From assembly GCF_900005765.1 (NCBI RefSeq), contig NC_041689.1, forward strand, positions 1,178,001 through 1,242,000: a DNA stretch of 64,000 nt. Reading direction: 5' to 3'. Position 1 is the stretch's first letter, and each line of letters opens with the position of its first letter. The position numbers and the translations under genes were made by a program. The notes below the pieces were generated by a model. The model ran no database searches, was not told where the DNA came from, and was given only the letters and a program-made list of their open reading frames with translations. Source of the DNA: Plasmodium relictum (Eukaryota; Apicomplexa; Aconoidasida; Haemosporida; Plasmodiidae). Below, piece after piece: positions 1 to 12,302 of this stretch.

Positions 1-1507
1 CATTTTTTTTATATATTTACAATATATTACGAAAAAAACAATCACAAAATGAAAGCATTAATAAAAATATAAATAGCATACATTTGTATAATAAAATGGG
101 AATGTTAAATGTTTCTGATTAAAATTATTGAAACATAATTTCTAAATAAATGAATTAAAGAAAACAAGTTACATTGCTTGTTGTAAATAAACTTTTAACC
201 ATAAAATTAATAAAATATATTCACTAAAAAGTTATATATATATATATCTACAGCTAAATACATTATGAAGTTCAAAATTTTTTTTTTTTTACATATTAAG
301 AACACATTTGATACTGTCCATATAAAATATTCGAATTACTTTTAATTTACTTATTTCTTATTTTTTTTAAATATTATATAATAGAAAATTAAAAATAGAA
401 GATATATTTATGGATTTAATTCGTTATATTTACAAATAACTACTATATTAATTTTTTTTTTTTTTTGTCTAATTTGAGTTTAATTGTATAAACGTAAAGG
501 AGCACAAAAAAATTTCTTTGTTTTTGTAATATATTAAGTTCATATAGAAAGATAAAAAGATTAAATTAAGTGAATAATAAAATCCTTAAATGTAAATAAT
601 TAATCTTTATTTTATTTTAATTTATACGAAAGAATATTAATTATATATAACAAAAATAAATTAGCATCTTTCTTTTTTCTTATTCTTTAACTTTTGTAAT
701 TTATATATCTATTTATTAAAAAGTAATTTAATATGTATAATAAAAATTCACACTAATATAAAATGAGAACCATATTGTAATTTATTATCCGTTAGAAAAA
801 GGCTAAATTCAAAATACAAATACAGTAAAGGTTAAAAGTCAATGTAAAAAAATTTTATATAACAATAAAAATAGAAGATTGATAAAATTACATAGTTGTA
901 AAGTTATTTTATTAGAAATCTTTATTCAGTAATTTTTTTTTAACTGAGCCTTAAAATTTTATCAGTTATTAAAAAAAATTTTAAACTAACACTTCCAAAT
1001 AATTTCCTAAATGGAACATTTAAGTTAAAACATTATTATTAAAACTACATAAAATAAAAAAAAAATAAAAAATACAGAACATATATATAAAAGAATAAAG
1101 AAATAATATAAAATAGTGGAAATAAAAAAAAATTATAAGAAAAATGGCTAAAAGAAAAAATTAAAAATATGGCTTTTATTCTGTTATATATAGAATGATT
1201 AAATTAATATGAGAATGTATTTAATTCTCAATTAAAAATATATTATAAGATTTAAAGTGTACAAAAACAAAAAGGACATTAACTTAAAAAAATATTGCAA
1301 AATTTTTAAGTAAAAAATAAAAAATATGTATATAATTAGGAAGTGATAAAATATATATATATATATGGAGAAATGTTTAAATATATATATTAGGAAGTGT
1401 TAAAATATATATATATATATATGAATTCCGAATAATTGTATTTTTGAAAAAATGTTTTTTCTTTACAAAGAAATTTTAAAAAGCAAGTTATGTTTATTTT
1501 TTATTTA
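1..1507. other. AT-rich intergenic region
   Basis: No supportable gene is seen on either strand. The stretch is made of A/T homopolymers and TA runs and every frame is closed often. Near 1333-1423 a short motif (taggaagtg, then a TA run) occurs twice, about 56 bases apart. It is probably the downstream flank of the minus-strand RRM-like gene. Confidence 0.7.
1333..1423. repeat. Short imperfect direct duplication
   Basis: Two copies of the block attaggaagtg(a/t)taaaa followed by a TA tract lie at about 1334 and 1390. They look like a local duplication in intergenic DNA. No coding or regulatory role is visible. Confidence 0.5.
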
Positions 1508-2467
1508 TTATGAAAAAAAATTTATATTTGTTGAAATCATATCATTAATATTTTTCCAAATTGTTTCTCTTTTTTCAACTGCTCTTGTAAAAAGTTTTAC
1601 CTTATTTTCATATAATAGTGGAATTTCTAAAGCAACCTAGGAAAAAAAAAAGATATAAGGAGATAATAACAGTTACTATGATCAAAAATTAGTGCTTCAT
1701 AATAAAAAATGTAATAAACATTCTTTCATATAATTATAATAAATAAATTATTTAATAGAAATGATAATAAAATTACAATTTTGTCAAAAAAATATGTTAT
1801 TAATGCTTTTTTTGATTAAAAAAATATAAAAATATGTACTGAAGTAATTTGTGCATATTTTTGTAAACATAACATAAAAATTTAAAAAAATTAATTTAAA
1901 AAAAATTTAATGAATAATATATATATGAAAAGAGATAAAACTTAAAATATTTTTAAGATAAAAGACCAAATATTAAATAACATAAAAAAATAATTGTTAA
2001 TTCATTGATTTCTTTATCGAAGCATTTCATAATCATATTACTTTTGCATAATAAGGGTTACAAAAAACAACAAGATAATTATTTTCTTGCATAAAAGAGG
2101 ATATTTTCTCAACTTTTATTACTGGACCTATCCATTGCATAAAATTTTTACATTCATTTATTGTAGTATTTTGTGGAAAATTACAAACAACTATTGTCGA
2201 ATCTTCATCAAAGTCTTTTGGCTTTAAAAAAAGGAAGATTAATAAAATAAACATACAAAAATTTAAAAAAAAAAAATATTTTCAAACAGATTTGAGTAAT
2301 TTATGCAAATGTACTTATGTGTATATATATTTATTTAATTTTTTTTTTTTACATACTGCATAAACATTTCCTAATTTTCTTTCTGTTAAATTAGATACGT
2401 TTTTCGATTGAGTTACTTTCCTTTTCTGTAGTTCAACTGTTCTTAATTTTCTATAAGATTGATCCAT
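1508..2467 (-). CDS. Small RRM-like protein, three exons
   Basis: I assembled three exons on the minus strand: 2357-2467, 2042-2221 and 1508-1636, giving 139 residues. Donors gtatgt and gtaata and acceptors after poly-pyrimidine tracts keep the frame at phase 0 throughout. Exon 1 encodes a basic start (MDQSYRKLR). Exon 2 carries a beta-alpha-beta-beta pattern: STIVVCNFP, a helix with FMQWIGPV, then NYLVVFCNPYYAK. Exon 3 continues with VALEIPLLYENKV. This arrangement resembles a divergent RNA-recognition motif, with NFP in the RNP2-like position and LVVFCNP in the RNP1-like position. An MPPN-type (Nup35-like) RRM fold is an alternative. I do not recognise a named orthologue. The last exon was chosen because without it the domain would stop in the middle of helix 2. 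A plus-strand open frame at 1452-1640 is its antisense shadow. Confidence 0.6.
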
Positions 2468-3754
2468 TTTAAATAAAAAAAAATTATAAAAAAAAAATAT
2501 ACCAATAATTGTGTCAAAGTGAAGGATTTATTGATTCATTTTTTCTTCTCTATGATTTGTATTTTTTCTTTATATTTTGTTCCTTCATTAGAAATTTTTC
2601 TGAAAATTTCCATATTAATATTAAAATAAAAAAAATTTAATATATTGACAATTTTTTATGTATATGTATATTTTTTTCTTTAGCACACACAAAAAAAAAA
2701 TTTTTTTTTTCATTTACATAAAAAGTTTCTAAATAAAATTTTCATACTTTTTATAATAATTAAAGAAAATATCCTATTATAAATATTCTTTTTTTATTTA
2801 AGTTTAATTTCTTTTTTATTTAAATTTAAAAAAAAATTGCCCTTATACTGAAAATTAAAAATCATAAAATTTATAAATTTAGCTCATTTAAGCATTATCT
2901 TTAAAAAATAAAACATTGATGATTTTATGAACAAAAATATTAAAAATTATCTGAATGTGACTATTTATATTTTTCTGTTTTTTCTATTTTTTTTTTTTTT
3001 TTGCGTTGCTTATGAAAAAAAAACTGTTTTAAATAGTAGAACAAATTATTATTGCACATATTTATTAAACTATTATTAATAAAACGTTACTTAATTTTTA
3101 GTTTTCTGTACATAAAGAAGAAATAAAATGCACCATATACAAGTCTTCATATAAAAAAGGTTGTCTTTTCAAGTTACAATTTACATAATTTTATAAAATT
3201 GTGATTAAGGTATATTTATCATTTTAAAAAATAAGAAAAATTGTCAAAATACATTATTTTTTAAAAAAATATATACTATTTAAAATAATATTTTACTTAA
3301 TTTTTTTTCATATTATAAATATTTTTAAAGTTACATCCTAATAAAAAAATGCTATTTTTTAATTATGAGTACATATTAATTTTTTTGTATAAATATATAT
3401 ATATATATATATACAATACTGATCTATTTATAAAAAAAAAGAAAAATACATTTTTTAAAATGAAAAAGGAGAATAAAATAATAAAAGAATAATTTATAAA
3501 ATGATATATTTTTATAAACATAATATTTGTTGTTTAAATAACTGGAGATATGTTAAAATATAAATGGAATGTGTTAAATAGAATTATAAATAACTTTTAT
3601 TTTTAATGCTTTATAATAATTATTATTAAACACTTAATGAACAAAACATTTTTTTCAAAAAAAAAAGAGAAAATTTTATATTAAAAAACAAAAAAAATAT
3701 ATATATAATTATAAATAACTCTCATAAATAAAAAATTTATTTTCAAAATAAAAC
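2468..3754. other. AT-rich intergenic region
   Basis: This is the spacer between two minus-strand genes. It contains homopolymers and a (TA)n tract near 3396-3412. I see no coding exon with a credible splice context. It presumably holds the promoter of the RRM-like gene and the 3' UTR of the BFR1-like gene. Confidence 0.7.
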
Positions 3755-5583
3755 TCAAGCCTTAATTTTATTTGCCTTGCTACCTTTTGAATTCTCCTGT
3801 GGCTTATATGAAGATAATTTTTCATCAATTTCTATAAGGTAAAAAAAGAAAAAATTATAAATTAAAATAAAAATATAATAATTTTTTTTAATGAAATGCA
3901 ACATATACTTATGGGTAAATTAAATATTAAGTTCAAAATAAATAAATTATTTTTATAAAAAATATTTTATAAATATATATGTTTATGTAGATATTAATAC
4001 TAACCTTTTATTTTATTTGATAAATCTGTTCTTCTAGATTCAACATTTTTTACACTTTCATCTCTTTTTTTTTCATACATTTCTTTTTTCTCATTTAATT
4101 TCTCAATGCATGAATCAACCTCTTCAAAGCTGACAGGTGGATTTATTCCAGCAGTTACAAAGTAACATAAAATGTTCATGTCTAATTTAAATAATTTTTG
4201 TTTATCCTTTTTGTTTTTTGTCTTTTTGTTTTCATTTTTTCCCTTAGTGTTTATATTGTTCTCTTCCTTATTATCTATTGATTCAATTTCTCCATTAACT
4301 TTTTTTAATAAATTATTCTGTTTTTTTGATTCTTCAATTTTCACTTCTTCTTGAATTTTTTTTAAGTATACTAGCATATTTTCTATTAATGCTAATTCTT
4401 CTCTGTATGGTAAGAGATCAATATCTTCCATTTCCTTTTCTAATGATTGTTTTTCTAATTCTAGGTTTTTTCTTTCTCTTTCTTCTTTAAGTTTTTGTTG
4501 CTTAGCTTGTAACAAATTTAACTTATAATTTCTATACTGTTGCCTTTTTTTCTCCATTTCTACAGTAATATTTCTCCTTTCCATAAAATAGTGATTCATT
4601 TTTTTTGAATAGTTATCTCGTAAATTGTTAAGTTCGTTTAATTTGTTATTTTTTTCTTGAAAACTGTTTTGTAATTCTTTTAATTTATTTCTTTCAACCT
4701 TTTTTTCATTTCTTAATTTATTTATCTGTTCTCTAATGGAATCCATCCTACTCTTTAGTGGTACTAAAAAAAAAAAATTATAAAAAGCATATAATTGAAT
4801 AGCATTGAATATAATGAATTAAAATATATTAAAAAAAAAAAAAAAACAATAATTTTCATTTTTATTTTCATACAAATAGCTTCATCATCATATTTGTTAG
4901 CTTCACTTTCTATTTTACTATATGATGATAAAAGAGGCTTGTTTTTATTTAATGCTTGAATTTGATTAATTAATAATTTTTCTTCTTTAATTGAAATAGT
5001 TGAAGTCATTAACTTATTTTCTATTTCCTTAATTTTTTTCTCTATATCTTCTTCATTTTCAAATCCTATTTGTTTTTTTATATTCTGGGCATTAAATTTT
5101 AACTCCTTTTTATGTTTTTGCTTTTTTTCAATATCATCTAATATATTTCTACGCTCATTTTCTAATTTGTCTATTTCATTTTGGAAAGAATCAATTTTGG
5201 TTATTATATCTTTTTTCTTTTTATTAAATTCCTCCTTTGCTTTACTGGCTACTTTAATTTCCTTCTGCAAATTGTCCTAAAAAAAAAAAAAAAAAAGAAG
5301 AAAAATAATAAAAATGAATGTAATTTACATAAATATCACTACTTATACTTTTTTTTATGGGGAATAGTTAAGAAATATTTATAAAATAATTATTTTTCTT
5401 TAAATGCAAAAACTATACTTAATATTCACATAGCATATATACTTTTATATTTTTTTTTTTCTTTTTATATCTTACAATTTTTTTTTTAATTTCATCAATT
5501 GATTCAGATATACTCGCTAATTTTTCGTTGTAGGCATCAAAATCTGGCTTCTCTACTTCTTTGATTTTTTCGGCTTCAGTCAT
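3755..5583 (-). CDS. BFR1-like coiled-coil RNA-associated protein
   Basis: Four exons on the minus strand (5476-5583, 4874-5276, 4005-4763, 3755-3831) join in frame to 448 residues, close to the roughly 470 of yeast BFR1. Exon 1 has the family-like opening with EKPDFDAYNEKL. Exon 2 contains the central coiled coil with the MTSTISIKEEKLLINQ stretch, which corresponds to the SSSISLVDEK-like segment of BFR1 proteins. Exon 3 is a long charged coiled coil, very rich in Lys and Glu. Exon 4 gives a short basic tail ending SKANKIKA. Donors are gtaaga, gtatga and gttagt. BFR1 proteins associate with mRNA, polysomes and the ER in yeast, and were first found through resistance to brefeldin A and chromosome segregation defects. 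The Plasmodium role is inferred only. There is no signal peptide or membrane segment. Confidence 0.75.
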
Positions 5584-7764
5584 TTTCTATTAAAAATAAG
5601 AGTTCAAAAATAATAAGAAAAACCTTCTTTATCTAAAATGTCGATATTTCACTGAAATAATTCTAAATGTCTGAAATGCATGGATAATTTTAATGAGAAG
5701 TTATGAGCATGAACTAAATGCAAAATATATAGAGATATTAATATTGTTCATGAAAAAATTCATCTGTTAAGAAGAAAAAAAAAAAAATACATAAATATAT
5801 TTTATAATTTCAAATTGTAATATTAATTATTTAATTTATGATGAATAAATATTTGTAGTTATTTATATGAATACAAGCATACATGCATATGCATTAATAT
5901 ATATGTATATTTCTTTTATTATTTGTAACATAATATTAAATTAATTTCATAGATATTTTTACATTTAATCTTTTTACTAATGAAAAAAAATTTACTATAA
6001 TTAACAAAATATAAAAAATTATATTAAGAAAAAAGAAATATGTAATAGAAGAATATAGAAACATATTATATAAGCATAAACATATAAATATAAATTTATT
6101 TTCTATATTTGTTTAATATAACACAAAAAAAATAAAATAATATAAAATAATTAGATGTACATATAAATAAAAAATTAATATTTAGAAAAAAAAAAATATT
6201 ACATAAACATGTTTTTGTCATTTCACAAAATACTTCAAAAAATAACCTCACTATTTTATATTGCAATATTTATAGTCCTTCAAAAAAAAAAAAAAAAAAA
6301 AAGATATTTAACAAGAAAAACAAAAAATTCTACATTAAACATATAGATCACATGAAAACGATTAAAAATATTTTTATGATTGCCAATAAAAAACAATTTT
6401 CTATATATTTTTTTATTTTACTATATAAATAAGTGCTCAATAAAACAAAATTCATAGAAAGCAGAAATATACGTATTTTGCGATCATATTTTAATTTATA
6501 GTTTTAAAGAAAAAAAAAAATTTATTTTTATAAAATTCAAAAATTTTATGTATTAAAAATAATTTGTAAGAATATATATGGAATAAGAAAAAAAAATATA
6601 AAAATAAAATAAAGATAAGAATAAAAATGGATATACAATAATTTAAAATATAAGATAAATTGAGATAAAATAATATAAAAAAAAAAAAAAATAAAATAAA
6701 ATATATAAATTAGTAACTCTTTTGAACTGAAAAAAAAAAAAAAAAAAAAAAAAACTGTAACATGTAATTCACACAAAAATAATAATCGTGCATATATTTA
6801 TTTATATTTATGTATATTTTTTTTTTTTTTTAACTACTGAACTTGTATGTCCTACTTTTCATTGATAATTTTTTATTTTAAAAATAGGTACTACTAATTA
6901 CATTTTTTAATAAAATATATTTTTTCTTTATTTTATCAGAAAATTCCTATTTATAAATCAATTTGTATTAGTACGAAAATATTTTTTGTGCATTTATGTT
7001 TATTTTTAATTGCACGTTTATATTTTTTTTTTTTTTAAATATTGAGAGGAAAATTAAATTGTAATTTTAAATATTCTTTTTTAAATATATGTATGATCAT
7101 TTATTGAATTATTTAGTTTAAACTTGCAAGCAAATAAATTTACTTTCTATAAGTTCTATTTAGCTAAATATTCCTTAACTTATATAAGAATACGGAAGAA
7201 TTATTTAAAATAATAAGAGACTTTAAAAAGTAATATTGTTCTACTTTAAAAACTAATGAAAATACTCTGTTAATTCACAATTTACGTTATTTAATATTTT
7301 TTTTTTTAAGTATATTAATAATTCAAAATATTACATGTGTAAAATACAATAGATTAAAATTTTATAAATTACAATTTTTTTTTAATTCTTAATAAAATAT
7401 TACAAATGAATTAAAAAAAAAAAGGAACATTGTTGTGTAGGTGGTGAAAAAAAATTAAATAACGACGAACAAAATATAATAGAAATAATATTCTTTATGC
7501 ATTGTTTTTTCTTTTTTTTTTTAAATAAAAAAAAAAAGTAGATACATATTCAAGATTGATAAAAATAGAACTAAAAAGTAGAAATATATATTATTATACT
7601 TTTATAAAAATAGATAGCATTTAAAAGTTGCATTAAAAAATTATTCTTAAAAAGAATGACAAAAAATAAGTAAACCAACAATAATAATAAAATAAGAATT
7701 TTAATTATCAATTTAAAATAATTTAAAAAACTTAAAAGTTTAATTTCTAAGAAACAAAAAAATT
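5584..7764. other. AT-rich intergenic region
   Basis: A 2.2-kb spacer upstream of the BFR1-like gene and downstream of AP-2 alpha. It is full of poly(A) and poly(T) runs, including about 20 A near 6282-6301 and 24 A near 6730-6753. Small frames here are low-complexity Phe/Ile/Tyr products of homopolymers. Nothing else is visible. Confidence 0.7.
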
Positions 7765-10700
7765 TTATTTATTTTTTATAAGATAAATTTCAAATATTTT
7801 GTTAAGATAATTATTTAAATGCTTCACACTCGTTACAACTGATATTTGGCACCTGAACAAAATTAATATATATATTTATAATTTTAAGGGAAATACTAAA
7901 AAAAAAATTTGAACATTAATAAATTTTACAAAATTACCCTTTTATTTCATATCGTATCTTTACTAAGATTAAGATTTTGTTTTCTCTTTCAACACCCTAA
8001 TTGAAAAAAAAATATTTGCAAAAATATTTTTTTAATATAAAATTTTAAAATATTTATAATCATAAGAAAGTATAATGATTTGTTTTTATTTGTATTTTTT
8101 TTTTTTTTTTTGTATATTTTTATTATTATAAAATTACGGGAAAGTGTATGTATCCTGATGCGCACATAAGCATTCCAATCTATAAAAAAAAAATATATAT
8201 ATATTATATATATATGGTTTTTTTTTTTAAACAACTTTTTTATGTGCATTTTCTTCTTTTTTTTTCATTACTTTTAAAATGTAGAAATTAAAAGCATTAA
8301 TTAAATAATTTAAAAAAATTTTTTTTGAGAATTTTGGTACGCCCGTTATAATATCTTCATTATTAACTTGTGTAAGTGCTTTCCAATAATTTTTAAAAGT
8401 AACTTCATTCATTTTATTTTCCTTAATAAACCTTGTAATTAAAATGGGAAGCTTAGAAGTAAAACTTAACGCCTATAAAAAATAAAATAAAATATAGAAA
8501 ATTAACTGTTTATGTATAATTATTTAAAATATTTTTTTATCTATTATTTCTATTGGAATTTCCTATATCACTACAAATCTTTTATTGTTACTATTATTTT
8601 AATTTTCTTCGTCATACACATATATATATATATGCATATAATTTTTTTCTTACCGGTGAATTAGGTACAATAATATTAAAATAAATATTGGGAATATTGT
8701 AAAAAATATTAGATATTGTAATAATAATTTTATAAATATATATGTCGTCACTATCTATTTTTTCATTATTTACATCTTTTTGTTCTCTTATACTTATTTG
8801 TTCACATTTTTCTATATTAATACTAAGAAAAAAAAAAAAAAAATACATATATATATATATTTATTTCAAAATAAACATTTTATATGGATAAAATTTTTTT
8901 AATTTCTTTATATCAATACTGTGTAGTGATATACCTACTCAAGTTAATAACATCTTTAGAAATGTTTTTTATATAAAAAATAATTATTCCCTTATTTTCT
9001 TGATATTTTTGTTTAACCAAAATAGATATAGTATTGTTTTTAAAAAATAAGGATTTTTCTAATAAACATGAGTTAAACCATAGGTCATTTACATTGGTTG
9101 CCTTTTGTAAACATAAAATCTTAAATAATTTTTCGTTATCATCTGCACTTTTATTAGAATTTTCTGATTTATTACTTGACAAACTTGATAAGCTTGATAT
9201 ACTTGATGTTTTTTTAGTATTTTCTGAAGACGTATTTGTAGAATTCCGAGTTTTTTTTTTATCATAATTTTCCTCTGATGAATTAGATGTTAGTTTACTA
9301 TTTGAATGATCACTAGAACTTTCATTATTACTATTACTATACACTTTATCATATTTTCCTGATTGTTTTTTATCATTGTATTTTTCAAATTTAAGAAAAT
9401 TGTCTTTTTCATTAAAATCAATAACTGCATGTCTACAAAAAAAAAAAAGGGAAAAAAATAAAAACATAAATTATATTATTAACCAGTTAAAGATTACTAT
9501 ATAAAATAATATAATAATTATATAATATTTCATATATGAAATTAAAAATGGAATACATATATATATATTTTATTTATCAAAAGTATATTCCATTAATATA
9601 ATTTGGAATAAATAAAAAATTTTTATTGAATATTACTTGTTGGTTTCCAGTAATCGTTTAATAAGAAAATTTTCATGAATTTTTTTAATATTATATAAAG
9701 GCATATTTTTCAATAAATAATTTAGCATATTTAAATTATTTAAATTACATAAATTTAAAAATTCACAAGCTCTAGTTTGCAATTCCAAATCTGAATGATT
9801 AATACAATTATTTAAAATTTTTTTAACACTTGTCATAAGTCTATTATCATAAAAAACTAATTTCATGATAGCCATTAAAATAACACATTTTGTATTTGGT
9901 GATGTGAAAGAGAAATATTTTTTTAAAATTTTTAGTTGATCTTTAATTGGAACTTTATCTTTAATTAAATAACCAAAAGATCCGATGATATACGAACATA
10001 AGTCAATAAGCAATTCTATTTTTGTAATATTATCAGATAAATATTTATAACATTTCATAGCTGCATAGGATTGAATTTTTTGTTCTTCTTTATTTTTATC
10101 TAAATTACTTTCTTTCTTAGGAAACTTACTATTCTTCTCATTTTCTACAAAACCAGTTATAATTTGAACTAATCTAAACCATACTTCTTGAAATATTGAT
10201 TTATGTGTAATTTCAATAATTTTAAATATAACATCAATATACCATGATAGGTCTGGTGAAAACCTTTCTGCTAATATAGAGATTTTTATAATTATTTCAT
10301 TTTGTATATATGGATCAATAAAAGGCAAATGTTTTAGAAATACATTAATTAATAATTTCCAATTATTATGGTTACACATATTAAATAGGATATTAAATGT
10401 TTGTAATTTAATTGTAATATCATCACTATTTAATAAATTAATTAGATGCATTATATGAGTTTCTAACATAGTATATATTTTTAAATTTATTTTTAACTTT
10501 GATAAGCTATTTAAAATTACATAATTGATATTGGACTTTTTTGTATCAAAAGATGTTATTAAACATATAATTATGTCTTTATTTCTATCTTCTATTTTAT
10601 CATCTAAAAAATTAAATAAGTTAGAACACTCATATATTACTCCATATTCAATATACAAAGTACTTTTTTCATTTCTTAAAGCTTCTTTACTTTTTTTATT

Positions 10701-11978
10701 ATTTACATACGGATTATTTTTTGAAAATCCTTTTCTGAATATATTTTTACTACTACTATTCAGAACATCATTTTCACTATTTATTTTTCCTTGTAATTTT
10801 CTATATGGTTTGGATATAATTTTATATAATATATCATTTATATTATTAATAGTAGCTTGTGATAATTTTTGAACATCGTATAATTGTAACATTTGCAAAC
10901 ATTTTATTAATAAAAAAGGGTATCTAACTTTATTGTAATAAAAACCCTCATCTATTTTTAAATTTTCATCTAAAATTAAATATATTATACTTAATATAAA
11001 GTGAATATATTTATTTATATATTTTTTTATCTCATAAAAATCTATATCCTCAATATTAAATGTACACTCTGATTCTATCTCTAAAATTTTATCAACCTTT
11101 TTTAAATCATTATAAAAAAAATTTTGTTCATTTAAATATGAATTTGACTTGCTTTTTTTTTTCAGATCATTTTTTATATTTAAAGATATACGTTTACTTA
11201 AGCTACTTGAATGATTATCTATTTTGAATTCTTCTCTTTTACAAAAATCATCATCTCCATCAATATTGTTTCTTTTTTTTTCTTCTTCTTTCTTTTTATA
11301 ATAATATAACGATTCGTATTTTTGAAAGACTAATATAATAACATAAATTAGATTTAAATAAGCATACACATTATAAAAATTTACTTCATTTAAATTTTGA
11401 TCAAGAAACTTAAAAATCTCTAAATCAGTTTTTTTTTTTAGTAGCAAATCATGTCTCTTTTTATAAATATTTGCTAAACATAAAAAAGCTTTTCTTCTTA
11501 TATGAGGTTTATAAATATAATTAGAAGTTACTATATGTAATATATCTTCATATAAATTTTCTACAATAAGACTATTAATTTTATGACATATAAAATGTAA
11601 GGCTAGAAAATTTATCTTTTCGTCACTATTTTTAATGTCCGATTTGATTGTGCTTACCATCATATTAAGCATTTCATTATTTTCATCAATTAATAATGAT
11701 AAAGCTGTGTAACCACAATATTTGTCACTAAAATTGTTACTACTTATTAATTTTATTATATCTAAATATGATAAGGAAATACCATATCCTAATATATGAC
11801 AATAAATCAACTTCCATATATACTTCTTTCTCTTATAATTAGTTATATTCTTTTCATTAAATTTTTTTTTTATTTTCACTATTTCTTGCAATACTTTTCT
11901 TTCTTCATCTTCTTTGCTTTTACAATTTCTTACTTCATCAATAAAATAGTACAAACCTTTTATACTATGCTTAATCAT
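7765..11978 (-). CDS. AP-2 complex subunit alpha (alpha-adaptin)
   Basis: Seven exons (9637-11978, 8935-9432, 8654-8822, 8272-8472, 8138-8179, 7938-7996, 7765-7852) join in phase to about 1132 residues. The start has the alpha-adaptin signature GLYYFIDEVRNCKSKE, then a KKYIWKL segment, SSNNFSDKYCGYTALSLL and FLALHFICHK, which belong to the adaptin trunk solenoid. A Ser/Asn-rich hinge is encoded by exon 2 (around residues 790-850). Exons 3-7 encode the appendage, including KLPILITRFI and a last helix with VTSVKHLNNYL that parallels the end of mammalian alpha-adaptin. AP-2 alpha is the large subunit that binds PIP2 at the plasma membrane. In P. falciparum AP-2 has been placed at the K13 compartment and haemoglobin uptake, without a clear need for clathrin. 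The trunk is certain. The small 3' exons are hand-assembled, and a shorter end with a stop at 7934 is possible. Confidence 0.85.
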
Positions 11979-12251
11979 TTTGGATAATTTTTTTTTTTTA
12001 TTAAAGCATTATTATTAAGTATATTTAATTTTTATAAATATATATGCATAATAGACAAAAAAAAAAATTTTTTTTCGTTACATATAAAAATCATTTATTT
12101 AACTTAAAAAAAAAATTATTTCATTTGGGATATTAATATAAACATATCTGTAAAATATGATTATAGATACAACTCTTTTTTTTTTTAATTACTATTCTTA
12201 CTATTTTTATAAAACTATTTTAAATTTAACATCAATGCAACAATTAAAAAT

Positions 12252-12302
<51 letters not shown>

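Noticed and set aside
1452-1640. Plus-strand open frame of 62 codons
   Set aside because: It is antisense to the third exon of the minus-strand RRM-like gene, whose splice phase and composition are convincing.
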